Positions 6,235-12,662 of a stretch of DNA of 16,804 bases are shown in pieces. This DNA comes from Solirubrobacterales bacterium (lineage in GTDB: Bacteria > Actinomycetota > Thermoleophilia > Solirubrobacterales > Solirubrobacteraceae), in contig JACCYI010000243.1 of the NCBI GenBank assembly GCA_013696535.1, forward strand, positions 1-16,804. The letters run 5' to 3'. Both the position numbers and the translations under genes were made by a program. The notes under the pieces were generated by a model that was not told where the DNA came from, did not search any database, and was given only the letters and a program-made list of their open reading frames with translations. Each line of letters begins with the position of its first letter. Positions within the stretch are counted from its first letter, which is position 1.

Positions 6235-6648
6235 ATGGACCGCTCTTCCGAGCTCGGCCCGCCCGTCGGCTTCGACCGGCTCTACGGGCTCGAGATCCTC
6301 TTTGCCTCGCCCGAGGAGGTCCGAGCCCGGGTGCGCGTATCGGACGACCTCCTGCAGCCCTTCGGCCTGGTGCATGGGGGTGTCTTCGCGTCCATCGCGG
6401 AATCGACCGCCTCGCTCGGAAGCTGGCTCGGCGTCCGCGACGAAGGCAAGTCGGCCCAGGGACTGTCGAACCAGACGAGCTTCCTGCGGCCGCTGGTCGG
6501 CGGCACTGTCCACGCGAGCGCCAGGCGACGCCACAAGGGGCGGACCACTCACGTCTGGGAGGTCGACATCACCGACGACGACGGCCGGCTGTGCGCGCTC
6601 GTTCGGATGACCGTCGCCGTTCGCGGGGCATCAGGGCACTCGAAGTAG
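6235..6648 (+). CDS. Hot-dog fold thioesterase (PaaI / DHNA-CoA hydrolase-like)
   Basis: A cytoplasmic acyl-CoA thioesterase-type protein of 137 residues, the usual length for the PaaI group. The hot-dog landmark LVHGGVFASIAESTAS (45-60) holds the HGG turn (47-49) and E56, the position of the catalytic acid in this family. SNQTSFLRPLVGGTVHASA (about 77-95) is the second conserved strand region, followed by the closing strands ALVRMTVAVRG. The substrate cannot be told from sequence. Aromatic acyl-CoA, 1,4-dihydroxy-2-naphthoyl-CoA (menaquinone synthesis) and fatty acyl-CoA are all possible. The start is ATG 6235, with TACGGT 8 nt before it and no Shine-Dalgarno site. It stands as a single-gene unit and ends before the hairpin at 6738-6767. 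Confidence 0.85.
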   Translation: MDRSSELGPPVGFDRLYGLEILFASPEEVRARVRVSDDLLQPFGLVHGGVFASIAESTASLGSWLGVRDEGKSAQGLSNQTSFLRPLVGGTVHASARRRHKGRTTHVWEVDITDDDGRLCALVRMTVAVRGASGHSK

Positions 6649-6732
6649 CACTGGGCGGCAAGCCCACCGCATCGATCGCGACCGTTGCTGGTTGATACGG
6701 ACGACGTCCACGCAGGCCGATCTCCCTCCGAC

Positions 6733-6773
6733 GGCGTGAGCGACGGGCATGGTGCTGCCCGTCGCTCGGCGCC
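6733..6773. terminator. Bidirectional hairpin terminator between convergent genes
   Basis: GAGCGACGGGCA (6738-6749) and TGCCCGTCGCTC (6756-6767) form a perfect 12-bp stem with a 6-nt loop. GGCG (6733-6736) can pair with CGCC (6770-6773) to lengthen it across a small internal loop. It lies in the 137-bp gap between the thioesterase stop (6648) and the metallophosphatase stop (6786). No T-run follows on either side, as is common for terminators in GC-rich actinobacteria. It is the strongest inverted repeat noticed in the window. Confidence 0.65.
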
Positions 6774-6785
6774 GACCGCTCCGCC

Positions 6786-7817
6786 TCAGGGAGCGAGCGG
6801 CGCCGGACAGGCGCTCACCGCTCCCGTCCGGTAGGCCACGTTCTCGCAGGAGAACACCTGCTCTGACTTCGGATCGACGTGGAGGCGCAGCCACTCCCGC
6901 GGCGTGCTGCTGGAGCCCTGCACCACGACGCGCTTCAGATTCGCAGGCATGCCCTCCGGGGTCTCGACGAGGAACTTGTGCGAGTCACCTTCGAGAAGGA
7001 GGACCGGGCGCCCGAACGACTCGGCGCGATCGGCGAGGATCGCCTTTATCGGCTCGAACGCGGTGAGCGCCGCCGGAGGCGCGCTGGCATCCCACATGTC
7101 GGCTTGCATGCCGATCGCCACGCCCCTCGCGCCGCGCCGCTCGGCGGCGTCGAAGATGGAGTCGATCCATTCAACGGCGGCGGACTCCCGCTTGGTGTAC
7201 TCGCGTGAGCGCTCGGCCCGCTCTGCGCGCGTCTCGGGCGACGGCTGCCCGGTCACGGGATCCTTTCGGTCGCCGAACCACGGGAGCTGATCGTCGTTGG
7301 AGCCGACGACGTGCACGGTGCCGAAGGTCACGCGCGCCTCATTCCAGCGAACGTTCTCAGGGAAGGCCTCGGACTGGTACCTGACGGTTCGGCGCTGCCG
7401 GCCGAGCGTCTGTCCGGGCTCGGCGAAGAAGAGCTGCCGAATCGTGTCAAGACGCTCTGTGGGAAGAAAGGCGCCGTTCGAAGCCCGGTGGCAGTCCGTC
7501 CACTCGTTGTCGCCCGGCGTGTACACCAGCGGCTCGTCGAAGGCCTGGAAGTCTGCGAGCCGCGCTTGGAAGTAGGTGGTGTCGCAGCGGCTCCCGCCGT
7601 CCTTGATGTCGCCGAGGTGGATGACACGCTCGATCGTCGGATCCTCGTTGATCTCGGCGACGTCGGTGCGGAACTCCGCAACCTGTGCCGCCCCGTACGG
7701 GACGTCGCCGATGACGCCGAGGGTGAGGCGGTGCTCTGGTCGGACGGTATCGGCCCACGCCGCGGGAGCCGTGACGGCCGCGGCAAGGAGACAGGCGGCG
7801 AGCAGGATTCGTTTCAT
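6786..7817 (-). CDS. Secreted calcineurin-like metallophosphatase
   Basis: An exported 343-residue phosphoesterase-type protein. It begins with a classic signal peptide: MKR, a hydrophobic core, and AAWA before Asp at about residue 23. Metallophosphatase motifs follow in order: GVIGDVPYG (34-42), HLGDIKDGG (67-75), GDNEWTDCH (102-110) and LLEGDSHKF (274-282). The spacing fits the two-metal core of the family. The first motif is D-x-P instead of D-x-H, GDNEW stands where GNHE is usual, and GDSH replaces GHxH. This matches an uncharacterised subgroup, not a named enzyme. The start is ATG 7817, because the longer frame to 7922 would put 35 non-signal residues in front of the signal peptide. TAGCGT ends 7 nt upstream, with no Shine-Dalgarno site. 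Substrate unknown. Confidence 0.8.
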   Translation of the reverse strand: MKRILLAACLLAAAVTAPAAWADTVRPEHRLTLGVIGDVPYGAAQVAEFRTDVAEINEDPTIERVIHLGDIKDGGSRCDTTYFQARLADFQAFDEPLVYTPGDNEWTDCHRASNGAFLPTERLDTIRQLFFAEPGQTLGRQRRTVRYQSEAFPENVRWNEARVTFGTVHVVGSNDDQLPWFGDRKDPVTGQPSPETRAERAERSREYTKRESAAVEWIDSIFDAAERRGARGVAIGMQADMWDASAPPAALTAFEPIKAILADRAESFGRPVLLLEGDSHKFLVETPEGMPANLKRVVVQGSSSTPREWLRLHVDPKSEQVFSCENVAYRTGAVSACPAPLAP

Positions 7818-8115
7818 GCCGGCGACGCTAGTGACCGGGAGCCGCTGTGATGTCGCCGAGTTGTTAAGGCGTGGCAAAGGCAGGCGGACACCGGCAGCAG
7901 CGTGCCGGGCGTCGGTGCCCACGAGTCAGCCGATCGGGACGGGGCCGGCACCGGCGTAAGCCAGCTTCCGGGTTCCGCGAACAGGACGCCCGAACCGTGA
8001 GGCGACGGTCCGTGTGCGACCGCCTGGGCGGCCAGGGCCGACAGGGCGACGGAGAGGAGCGCGATGGCCAGGGCGACGCGGCGCGCGCCCGGTCGTGGAC
8101 TTCGGGAGCCAGCAT
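7814..8115 (-). pseudogene. Possible frame-broken gene for a small secreted protein in the nadE-metallophosphatase gap
   Basis: The 376-bp stretch 7818-8193 has no clear intact gene. On the minus strand, GGAGG lies 7 nt before ATG 8113-8115, a strong ribosome site. The frame from that ATG gives 83 residues rich in Arg, Pro and Ser that look non-coding. The frame entered by a one-base slip shows, at about 8083-8012, two Arg, then VALAIALLSVALSALAAQ and AVAHG. This is an excellent signal peptide with an AxA-type cleavage site, and its codons favour G/C in third positions. That frame has no ATG or GTG of its own before the signal stretch. It ends at TGA 7814-7816, overlapping the metallophosphatase ATG as ATGA. 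A one-base deletion in the GC run near 8079-8092 would explain the split. The mature part is unrecognised and its last third looks weakly coding. Chance is the alternative. Confidence 0.35.
7825..7830 (-). promoter_or_regulatory. Probable -10 element for the metallophosphatase gene
   Basis: The minus strand reads TAGCGT, 7 nt before the ATG at 7817. There is no Shine-Dalgarno site between. The spacing predicts that transcription starts at or next to the start codon. No good -35 box was found. Confidence 0.4.
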
Positions 8116-8123
8116 GGCGAGAC

Positions 8124-8149
8124 CTCCGACCTTCGGTTGTGGGTCGGGG
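8124..8149 (-). terminator. Hairpin after nadE that also covers a Shine-Dalgarno site
   Basis: On the minus strand CCCCGACC (8142-8149) pairs with GGTCGGAG (8124-8131), with one G-T pair and a 10-nt loop. It begins 44 nt after the nadE stop and has no T-run. Its 3' arm contains most of the GGAGG that precedes ATG 8115. It could therefore end nadE transcripts weakly or hide that ribosome site. Confidence 0.35.
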
Positions 8150-8193
8150 CTTCAGAGCGCGCTTCAGCCGGCCCGATACAGCCGGACGACGGG

Positions 8194-9933
8194 CTAACGC
8201 GGGCGGTAGGCGTTGGTGATCGGCATCCGACGGTCCCGGCCGAAGGCGCGCGGCGTGATCTTGATCCCGGGCGGTGCCTGGCGGCGCTTGTACTCCGCCC
8301 GATCGACGAGCGCGAACACGCGGTCGATCGCCTCCGGAGGAAGGCCCGCCAGTTCGAGCTGCTCGCGGTCGGCGTCTTCCTCGACGTAGGCGGTGAGGAT
8401 GGCGTCCAGGGTGTCGTAGTCGGGCAGCGAGTCCGCGTCGGTCTGTTCCGCCCGCAGCTCGGCGCTCGGCGGGCGGGTCGCGATCGACTCAGGAACCGGG
8501 TGGGCAAGATCCCGGGCGTTGCGAAACTCGACGAGCCGGTAGACCAGGGTCTTCGGGACGTCCTTGATCACGGCGAACCCGCCCGCGGAGTCACCGTAGA
8601 GGGTCGAGTAGCCCACCGAGTTCTCGGACTTGTTGCCCGTGGTCAGCACGAGCCAGCCGAACTTGTTGGAGAGCGCCATCAGGAGGTTGCCGCGGATCCG
8701 GGCCTGGAGATTCTCTTCCGTGAGATCGGGCTCACGGTCCGCGAAGACCTCCGCAAGCATTCCGTCGTAGACCTCCATCGCGGGCCCGATCGGCAGAGCG
8801 AGGCATTGCACGCCGAGGTTCGCGGCGAGCAGGCGCGCGTCGGACTGGGTGCCTTCGGACGAGTGGCGCGAAGGCATCACCGCGACCGACACGTTCGCGG
8901 CTCCGAGGGCGTCCACGGCCACGAGCGCGACGAGCGTCGAATCGATACCACCCGACAACCCCAGGACGGCGTGCGAGAAGCCGTTCTTGCCGGCGTAGTC
9001 GCGGACGCCGAGCACGAGGGCGGCGTAGACCTCGGGCACTTCGTCGAGGAGGGGGGAAACGTCCCCGCCGACTCGCGTGACCGGGGGATGGTCGACCCTT
9101 GCCGCGTGGCCCAGACGGGACACCTGCGGGAGGGCCCGCCGCACGGGCGGGCGCAGTCGGGCGTCTCTCAGGCGGGCGGTCACGGCTGCCTGCGGATCGA
9201 CGGTGCCGATCAGCAGCGCCTCGGCGAACTGGGGCGCGCGGGCGAGCACCGTGCCGTTGTGATCGAGGAGCAGAGAGTGGCCGTCGAAGATCAGCTCGTC
9301 CTGCCCGCCGACCAGGTTGCAGAAGGCCAGACCGCACAGGTTGTCTCGCGCGCGCTGAACCATCATGAGCTCGCGCCGGACGCCCTTGCCGGCGTGATAC
9401 GGCGAAGCCGAGGCGTTGAGCAGCAGCGAGGCGCCCGCCAGAGCCTCGTCCGACGCCGGCGGACCCGGGGTCCAGAGGTCCTCGCAGAGGGTCAAGCCGA
9501 GCCGCACCCCGCCCAGCTCGAAGATCGCACCGCCTTCGCCGGCCTGGAAGTAGCGCTCTTCATCAAAGACGCCGTAGTTGGGCAGCACCGTCTTGCGGTA
9601 GCGCCCGATGATCCGTCCGTCGGCACAGATCGCCAGCCCGTTGTAGACGTCATCGGCGCGCTCGGGAGCGCCGACGACCACCAGGATGCCCTGCGCCTCG
9701 GCGGCCACGGCGGCGAGGGCCTCCTCACTGGCGCGCAGGAAGTGCTCCTTGAGCAGGAGATCCTCCGGCGGGTAGCCCGTCACCGCCAGCTCGGGGAAAA
9801 GGAGGAGCTCCGCTCCGGCGTCCCGGGCGCGCTCGATCTGCCCGCACAACTTGGCGGCGTTGCCCTCGAGATCCCCGACTCGGGCGTTGATCTGCGCTAG
9901 AGCGAGACGGAGAGGGGCGATACGCACCCCCAC
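8194..9933 (-). CDS. nadE: Glutamine-dependent NAD(+) synthetase
   Basis: The last step of NAD synthesis: amidation of nicotinic acid adenine dinucleotide with ATP and glutamine, in the cytoplasm. The 579-residue, two-domain form is typical of glutamine-using bacterial enzymes. The N-terminal nitrilase-type glutaminase has the Glu-Lys-Cys triad: E48 in FPELAVTGYP, K114 in YRKTVLPNYGVFDE and C150 in LTLCEDLW. The synthetase domain starts near 300 and has the ATP P-loop LGLSGGIDSTL (324-334), then MPSRHSSEGTQSDA, TTGNKSENSVGYSTLYGD and GGFAVIKDVPKT. The C-terminus ITNAYRPR is typical. The start is GTG 9933, or GTG 9927 two codons later. It lies 6 nt after the DUF3105 stop without a clear ribosome site, so translation is probably coupled. 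A long open frame on the opposite strand is a shadow. Confidence 0.96.
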   Translation of the reverse strand: MGVRIAPLRLALAQINARVGDLEGNAAKLCGQIERARDAGAELLLFPELAVTGYPPEDLLLKEHFLRASEEALAAVAAEAQGILVVVGAPERADDVYNGLAICADGRIIGRYRKTVLPNYGVFDEERYFQAGEGGAIFELGGVRLGLTLCEDLWTPGPPASDEALAGASLLLNASASPYHAGKGVRRELMMVQRARDNLCGLAFCNLVGGQDELIFDGHSLLLDHNGTVLARAPQFAEALLIGTVDPQAAVTARLRDARLRPPVRRALPQVSRLGHAARVDHPPVTRVGGDVSPLLDEVPEVYAALVLGVRDYAGKNGFSHAVLGLSGGIDSTLVALVAVDALGAANVSVAVMPSRHSSEGTQSDARLLAANLGVQCLALPIGPAMEVYDGMLAEVFADREPDLTEENLQARIRGNLLMALSNKFGWLVLTTGNKSENSVGYSTLYGDSAGGFAVIKDVPKTLVYRLVEFRNARDLAHPVPESIATRPPSAELRAEQTDADSLPDYDTLDAILTAYVEEDADREQLELAGLPPEAIDRVFALVDRAEYKRRQAPPGIKITPRAFGRDRRMPITNAYRPR

Positions 9934-9939
9934 AGTCTG

Positions 9940-10464
9940 TCAACGCGAGCCGTCGAGCCCCCGGCCGAGCCAGTACTCGGCGAACGCGCGGACGCCGGGA
10001 TCGGCGGGTCCCGAGGCGCGCAGCCGCCGTCGCCAGGCCAGCGCCTGGATGCCCGAGGCGCCCGGCACGCGCGCGAGCACGACAGCCTGGCCGGCCGCGG
10101 CCAGCTCCGCGTCGAAGGGGCCGGCGACCTCCTGCTGGACGGCACGGAGCTCCGCCGGAGGTCTCAGGCCCGGATAGACCAGCACCACGTCGCCCAGCTC
10201 CAGCGCATGCAGGATCCGGTCGTCGCTCAGCCTCCGGGCGTCCCTGGAGACGAGATGGGCGGAGTGGGGACCACTCGTGGGCGGATCGGGGTCCCGACGG
10301 TCGCCCGAGGGCCGGTGCGCGGCACCGCGATCTGGCTCTGAGGCGCCAGGGCCGGCCGCCCGGTTCACCCCGGCATCGTCACGCGAGCTGACGAGCGTCG
10401 AGAGCCCGTACAGGCCGGCGAGCAGCACCACGGCGCCCAACGCAACCGCCACGATGCGCGACAC
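9940..10464 (-). CDS. DUF3105-family protein with N-terminal membrane anchor
   Basis: A 174-residue protein of unknown function. One hydrophobic segment (about 4-24) is probably an uncleaved anchor or a signal peptide, and it is followed by a low-complexity linker (28-58). The DUF3105 landmarks are PPTSGPH (61-67) and ILHALELGDVVLVY (84-97). The family pattern of a His-rich loop then H-A-L-E-x-G-x-V is clear. The C-terminal half is Ala-rich and ends in a helix (FAEYWLGRG). It sits between two well-defined genes, with a 1-nt gap from the WS/DGAT stop to its GTG start, and nadE begins 6 nt after its stop. Its position does not reveal a function. The length agrees with other members; the domain call is by motif recall. 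Confidence 0.75.
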   Translation of the reverse strand: MSRIVAVALGAVVLLAGLYGLSTLVSSRDDAGVNRAAGPGASEPDRGAAHRPSGDRRDPDPPTSGPHSAHLVSRDARRLSDDRILHALELGDVVLVYPGLRPPAELRAVQQEVAGPFDAELAAAGQAVVLARVPGASGIQALAWRRRLRASGPADPGVRAFAEYWLGRGLDGSR

Positions 10465-10465
10465 G

Positions 10466-11926
10466 TCAGGGGGTGGCGCTCGTCACGTCGGCCGGCACCC
10501 GGCCATTGCCCACGGGGGTCGGCGCCGGCTCGCCCGCCAGCGCTGACAGCTCATCCAGCGCGTCTTCCAGGGCAAGAGCGAGCTCGTCGAGGTCTGAGAG
10601 CACGTCGAAGTCGCCGATCAAGCCGAAGTTGATGGTTCCGTCGTAGGACATGATCGCGATGCCCAGTGCGGCGTTGCCGGCGAGCGGAACCTGAGGGAAG
10701 ATCCGTTGGAGACGCCGCCCAAGCAGATAGAGCGGGAACTGCGGCCCGGGGACGTTGGTCACCGTGAGGTTGAACATCCGCTGGCGCGTCTGCAACCTCG
10801 CTGACTGGGCCAACACGGTCGGCGGAGCGAATCCCGTCAGCCGGGTGAGCACTTCGGCACCCACCGCCTGGCCGGACTCCTTCAAGCCGGCCATCGCTTC
10901 GCGCACGATCCGGTAGCGCTCGGCCGGATCGGCGACCGAAACGGGCAGGGGCGCGTACACGGCGCTCACCCGATTGCCGAGCGCGCCCCGCTCAGCTTCG
11001 GCCCGGACCGAGACGGGGACCATCGCTCGCAGCGTGAGCCCTTCCACCACGTGCTTTCTCGCTCGAAGATGCGTTCGCAGCGCACCCGTGACGGCCGTCA
11101 GCACCACATCGTTGATCGTGCCCCCGAGCGAGGACTTGACTCCCTTCAGGCGCGCGAGGTCGTCCTCGACCCAGGCGAAGCGTCGATGGGGACCGATAGG
11201 GGTGTTGTACGGGCTCGGCGGCGCGTTCATCCCGGCCATCGCGACGGCCCCGATACCCGCCATGACCGTCCCAGCCCGCTCGGCGAGTTCCATCGGCCGT
11301 GTCAGCGCCCCGCCCATCTCGCGCGCGAGCTCGACGGGAGCGGTGGTCCGCTCGAGCAGCGCGTCGGCGAGGAGCGCGGCCGCGCTCGGCTCGGGCCGCG
11401 GCTCCCACGGCGGGGGAGGCGCGCTGCGGTCGTCTCCGAGTAGCTCAGGCTCAGGCTCGAGGTCGAAGAGCACGTTCGTGACATCGACCCCGGAGACGCC
11501 GTCGACCAGGCAGTGATGCGTCTTGGAGATCACCGCGAATCGCTCGCCGGCGACGCGATCGACCAGCCAGATCTCCCACAGCGGCTTGGAGCGGTCAAGA
11601 CGTCCAGACAGCACGCGGCCGCTCAGCGCGCGCAGCTCCTGCATCCCGGCCGGCTCGGGGAGCGCCGTGTGACGGATGTGGTAGCCCGCGTTGAAGTGTG
11701 GGTCATCGACCCACACCGGGCGAGCCTGGTTGAGGGGCACGAAAGCCAGCTTCTGGCGGTAGCGCGGGACGAGGTGCAGGCGACGGTCGAGCTGCGCCAC
11801 GAACTCCTCGTAGGAGGGGGCGACGCCTTCGAACAGCATGCAGGACCCGACGTGCATGTGCGCCCCACCCTCCTCGAGGTGCAGGAAGGAGGCGTCGAGA
11901 GACGAGAGGCGGTCGGGGTTGCCCAT
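10466..11926 (-). CDS. Wax ester synthase / diacylglycerol acyltransferase (WS/DGAT)
   Basis: Transfers an acyl group from acyl-CoA to a fatty alcohol or diacylglycerol, making storage wax esters or triacylglycerol at the membrane/lipid-body surface. The 486 residues match the family. MGNPDRLSSLDASFLHLE is the usual opening. The active-site motif is HHxxxDG, with H137, H138, D142 and G143 (KTHHCLVDGVSG). The family's later motifs are GGTINDVVLTAVTGALR and NVPGPQFPLYLLGRR, near the start of the last third, and the C-terminal segment holds IMSYDGTINFGLIGD. The start is ATG 11926, since extending to 11965 adds residues inside the promoter region. It is the first gene of the minus-strand operon with DUF3105 and nadE, divergent from the ECF sigma gene. 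Whether it prefers alcohols or diacylglycerol is not visible. Confidence 0.93.
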   Translation of the reverse strand: MGNPDRLSSLDASFLHLEEGGAHMHVGSCMLFEGVAPSYEEFVAQLDRRLHLVPRYRQKLAFVPLNQARPVWVDDPHFNAGYHIRHTALPEPAGMQELRALSGRVLSGRLDRSKPLWEIWLVDRVAGERFAVISKTHHCLVDGVSGVDVTNVLFDLEPEPELLGDDRSAPPPPWEPRPEPSAAALLADALLERTTAPVELAREMGGALTRPMELAERAGTVMAGIGAVAMAGMNAPPSPYNTPIGPHRRFAWVEDDLARLKGVKSSLGGTINDVVLTAVTGALRTHLRARKHVVEGLTLRAMVPVSVRAEAERGALGNRVSAVYAPLPVSVADPAERYRIVREAMAGLKESGQAVGAEVLTRLTGFAPPTVLAQSARLQTRQRMFNLTVTNVPGPQFPLYLLGRRLQRIFPQVPLAGNAALGIAIMSYDGTINFGLIGDFDVLSDLDELALALEDALDELSALAGEPAPTPVGNGRVPADVTSATP

Positions 11927-11937
11927 GAGCGACTCGC

Positions 11938-11965
11938 ATTGTCGCGGCTCAACCCGTGTTTGCAA
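11938..11965 (-). promoter_or_regulatory. Probable promoter of the WS/DGAT-DUF3105-nadE operon
   Basis: On the minus strand, TTGCAA (11960-11965) is followed after 16 nt by GACAAT (11938-11943). Transcription would begin near 11931, about 5 nt before ATG 11926. The -35 is shared with the opposite promoter because TTGCAA is self-complementary. Confidence 0.4.
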
Positions 11966-11967
11966 AC
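11958..11967. promoter_or_regulatory. Perfect 10-bp palindrome GTTTGCAAAC in the divergent promoter region
   Basis: GTTTGCAAAC reads the same on both strands. It lies between ATG 11926 (minus) and ATG 12037 (plus) and covers the likely -35 boxes in both directions. A repressor or activator bound here could act on both the lipid/NAD operon and the sigma gene. No regulator can be assigned. Confidence 0.45.
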
Positions 11968-11986
11968 CTTCAACACTGTGTATAAT
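11960..11986 (+). promoter_or_regulatory. Promoter of the ECF sigma factor gene
   Basis: TATAAT at 11981-11986 is a perfect consensus -10, rare in such GC-rich DNA. TTGCAA at 11960-11965 stands 15 nt upstream (or TTTGCA at 16 nt). Transcription would begin near 11993, giving a leader of about 44 nt. The region around it is the most AT-rich noticed in the window. CACTGTG (11974-11980) and CACAGAGTG (11995-12003) form an imperfect inverted repeat across the start point. Confidence 0.6.
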
Positions 11987-12036
11987 GTTCCTTGCACAGA
12001 GTGATTCCCCCTACGAAGGCCGTCCGAAAGGTCGAG

Positions 12037-12603
12037 ATGTCCGCTTCGCTCAACCTCAGTGATCCTCAGCAGTTCCAGCGCATCTATGACGAGCAGTCGC
12101 GGGGCGTGTACGCTGCCGCTTTCCGCATCCTCGGCAACGCCGCGCAGGCTCAGGACGTCGTACAGGACGTCTTTCTGCGCGTGTGGCGGAGGCCGGGGTC
12201 GTTCGATTCCAAGCGCGGGGAGATCGGCTCCTATCTCAGGCTGATGGCTCGCTCACGGGCTCTGGACCTGTGGCGTGAGGGCCAGGCCGCGGGCCGGGCG
12301 AGCGACCGGCTCAAGGTCGTGGTGGCCGGCGCGGAGGAGCGACCGGACGACCGCCCCGCGGTCGCCGCGGAGCGCGACGCCGAGCGTGAGGCGGTGCGTG
12401 ACGCACTACGCCGGCTGCCCAACGCCCAGCGTGAGGCGCTCGTTCTCGCCTACTGGGGCGGTTTGACCGCCGATCAGATCGCCAAACGCTCGGAAGTACC
12501 GCTGGGCACCGCCAAGAGCCGCATCCGCCTCGGGCTGGCCAAGCTCCGTGAAGAGTGCGGAACCTTCTTCGAGTCTGACTTCGACGTGGCGGCGGCGGCC
12601 TGA
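12037..12603 (+). CDS. ECF-type RNA polymerase sigma factor
   Basis: An alternative sigma factor of 188 residues that directs RNA polymerase to a stress- or envelope-type regulon. Region 2 (about 12-80) holds FQRIYDEQSRGVYAAAFRIL, the DVVQDVFLRVW core-binding segment (40-50) and GSYLRLMARSRALDLWRE. Region 4 (about 117-175) holds LRRLPNAQREALVLAYWGGL and the HTH TADQIAKRSEVPLGTAKSRI. The linker 85-115 is Asp/Arg-rich. The start is ATG 12037, with GAAAGG at 12026-12031, 5 nt upstream. A longer frame from TTG 11992 is less likely, as it would begin at the transcription start. No anti-sigma gene follows; dinB is next, with its own start signals. Its pattern is like SigK-type ECFs, whose partners are RskA proteins. 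The RskA-like protein at 5253-6170 could be related, but that is inference only. Confidence 0.92.
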   Translation: MSASLNLSDPQQFQRIYDEQSRGVYAAAFRILGNAAQAQDVVQDVFLRVWRRPGSFDSKRGEIGSYLRLMARSRALDLWREGQAAGRASDRLKVVVAGAEERPDDRPAVAAERDAEREAVRDALRRLPNAQREALVLAYWGGLTADQIAKRSEVPLGTAKSRIRLGLAKLREECGTFFESDFDVAAAA

Positions 12604-12650
12604 TCCGGCAACCGGCATCCGGACAGGAGCCGCGACAGCCGACCCGGGAT

Positions 12651-12656
12651 TAAGCT
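12651..12656 (+). promoter_or_regulatory. Probable -10 element for dinB
   Basis: TAAGCT ends 6 nt before GTG 12663, the ideal distance for transcription to start on the start codon. No Shine-Dalgarno site is present. No LexA box (the actinobacterial form centres on GAAC...GTTC) was seen in 12604-12662. Confidence 0.4.
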
Positions 12657-12662
12657 GGACGG

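Noticed and set aside
7818..7922. 35-codon N-terminal extension of the metallophosphatase
   Set aside because: It would bury the signal peptide. ATG 7817 gives a textbook signal sequence at the N-terminus.
8014..9900. A 628-codon open frame on the plus strand opposite nadE
   Set aside because: It lies antisense to a complete nadE with all catalytic motifs. Its translation is rich in Arg, Gly, Glu and Val with no recognisable domain, as expected for the mirror frame of GC-rich coding DNA.
11513..12004. 163-codon plus-strand frame running through the WS/DGAT 5' end and promoter
   Set aside because: It is antisense to the conserved WS/DGAT N-terminus and HHxxxDG motif, and has no ribosome site or known domain.
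11992..12036. TTG start for the ECF sigma factor
   Set aside because: It coincides with the predicted transcription start; ATG 12037 has GAAAGG at the right distance.
12604..12650. TCCGG...CCGGA inverted repeat after the ECF sigma gene as a terminator
   Set aside because: The stem is only 5 bp with a 10-nt loop, which is common by chance at this GC content.
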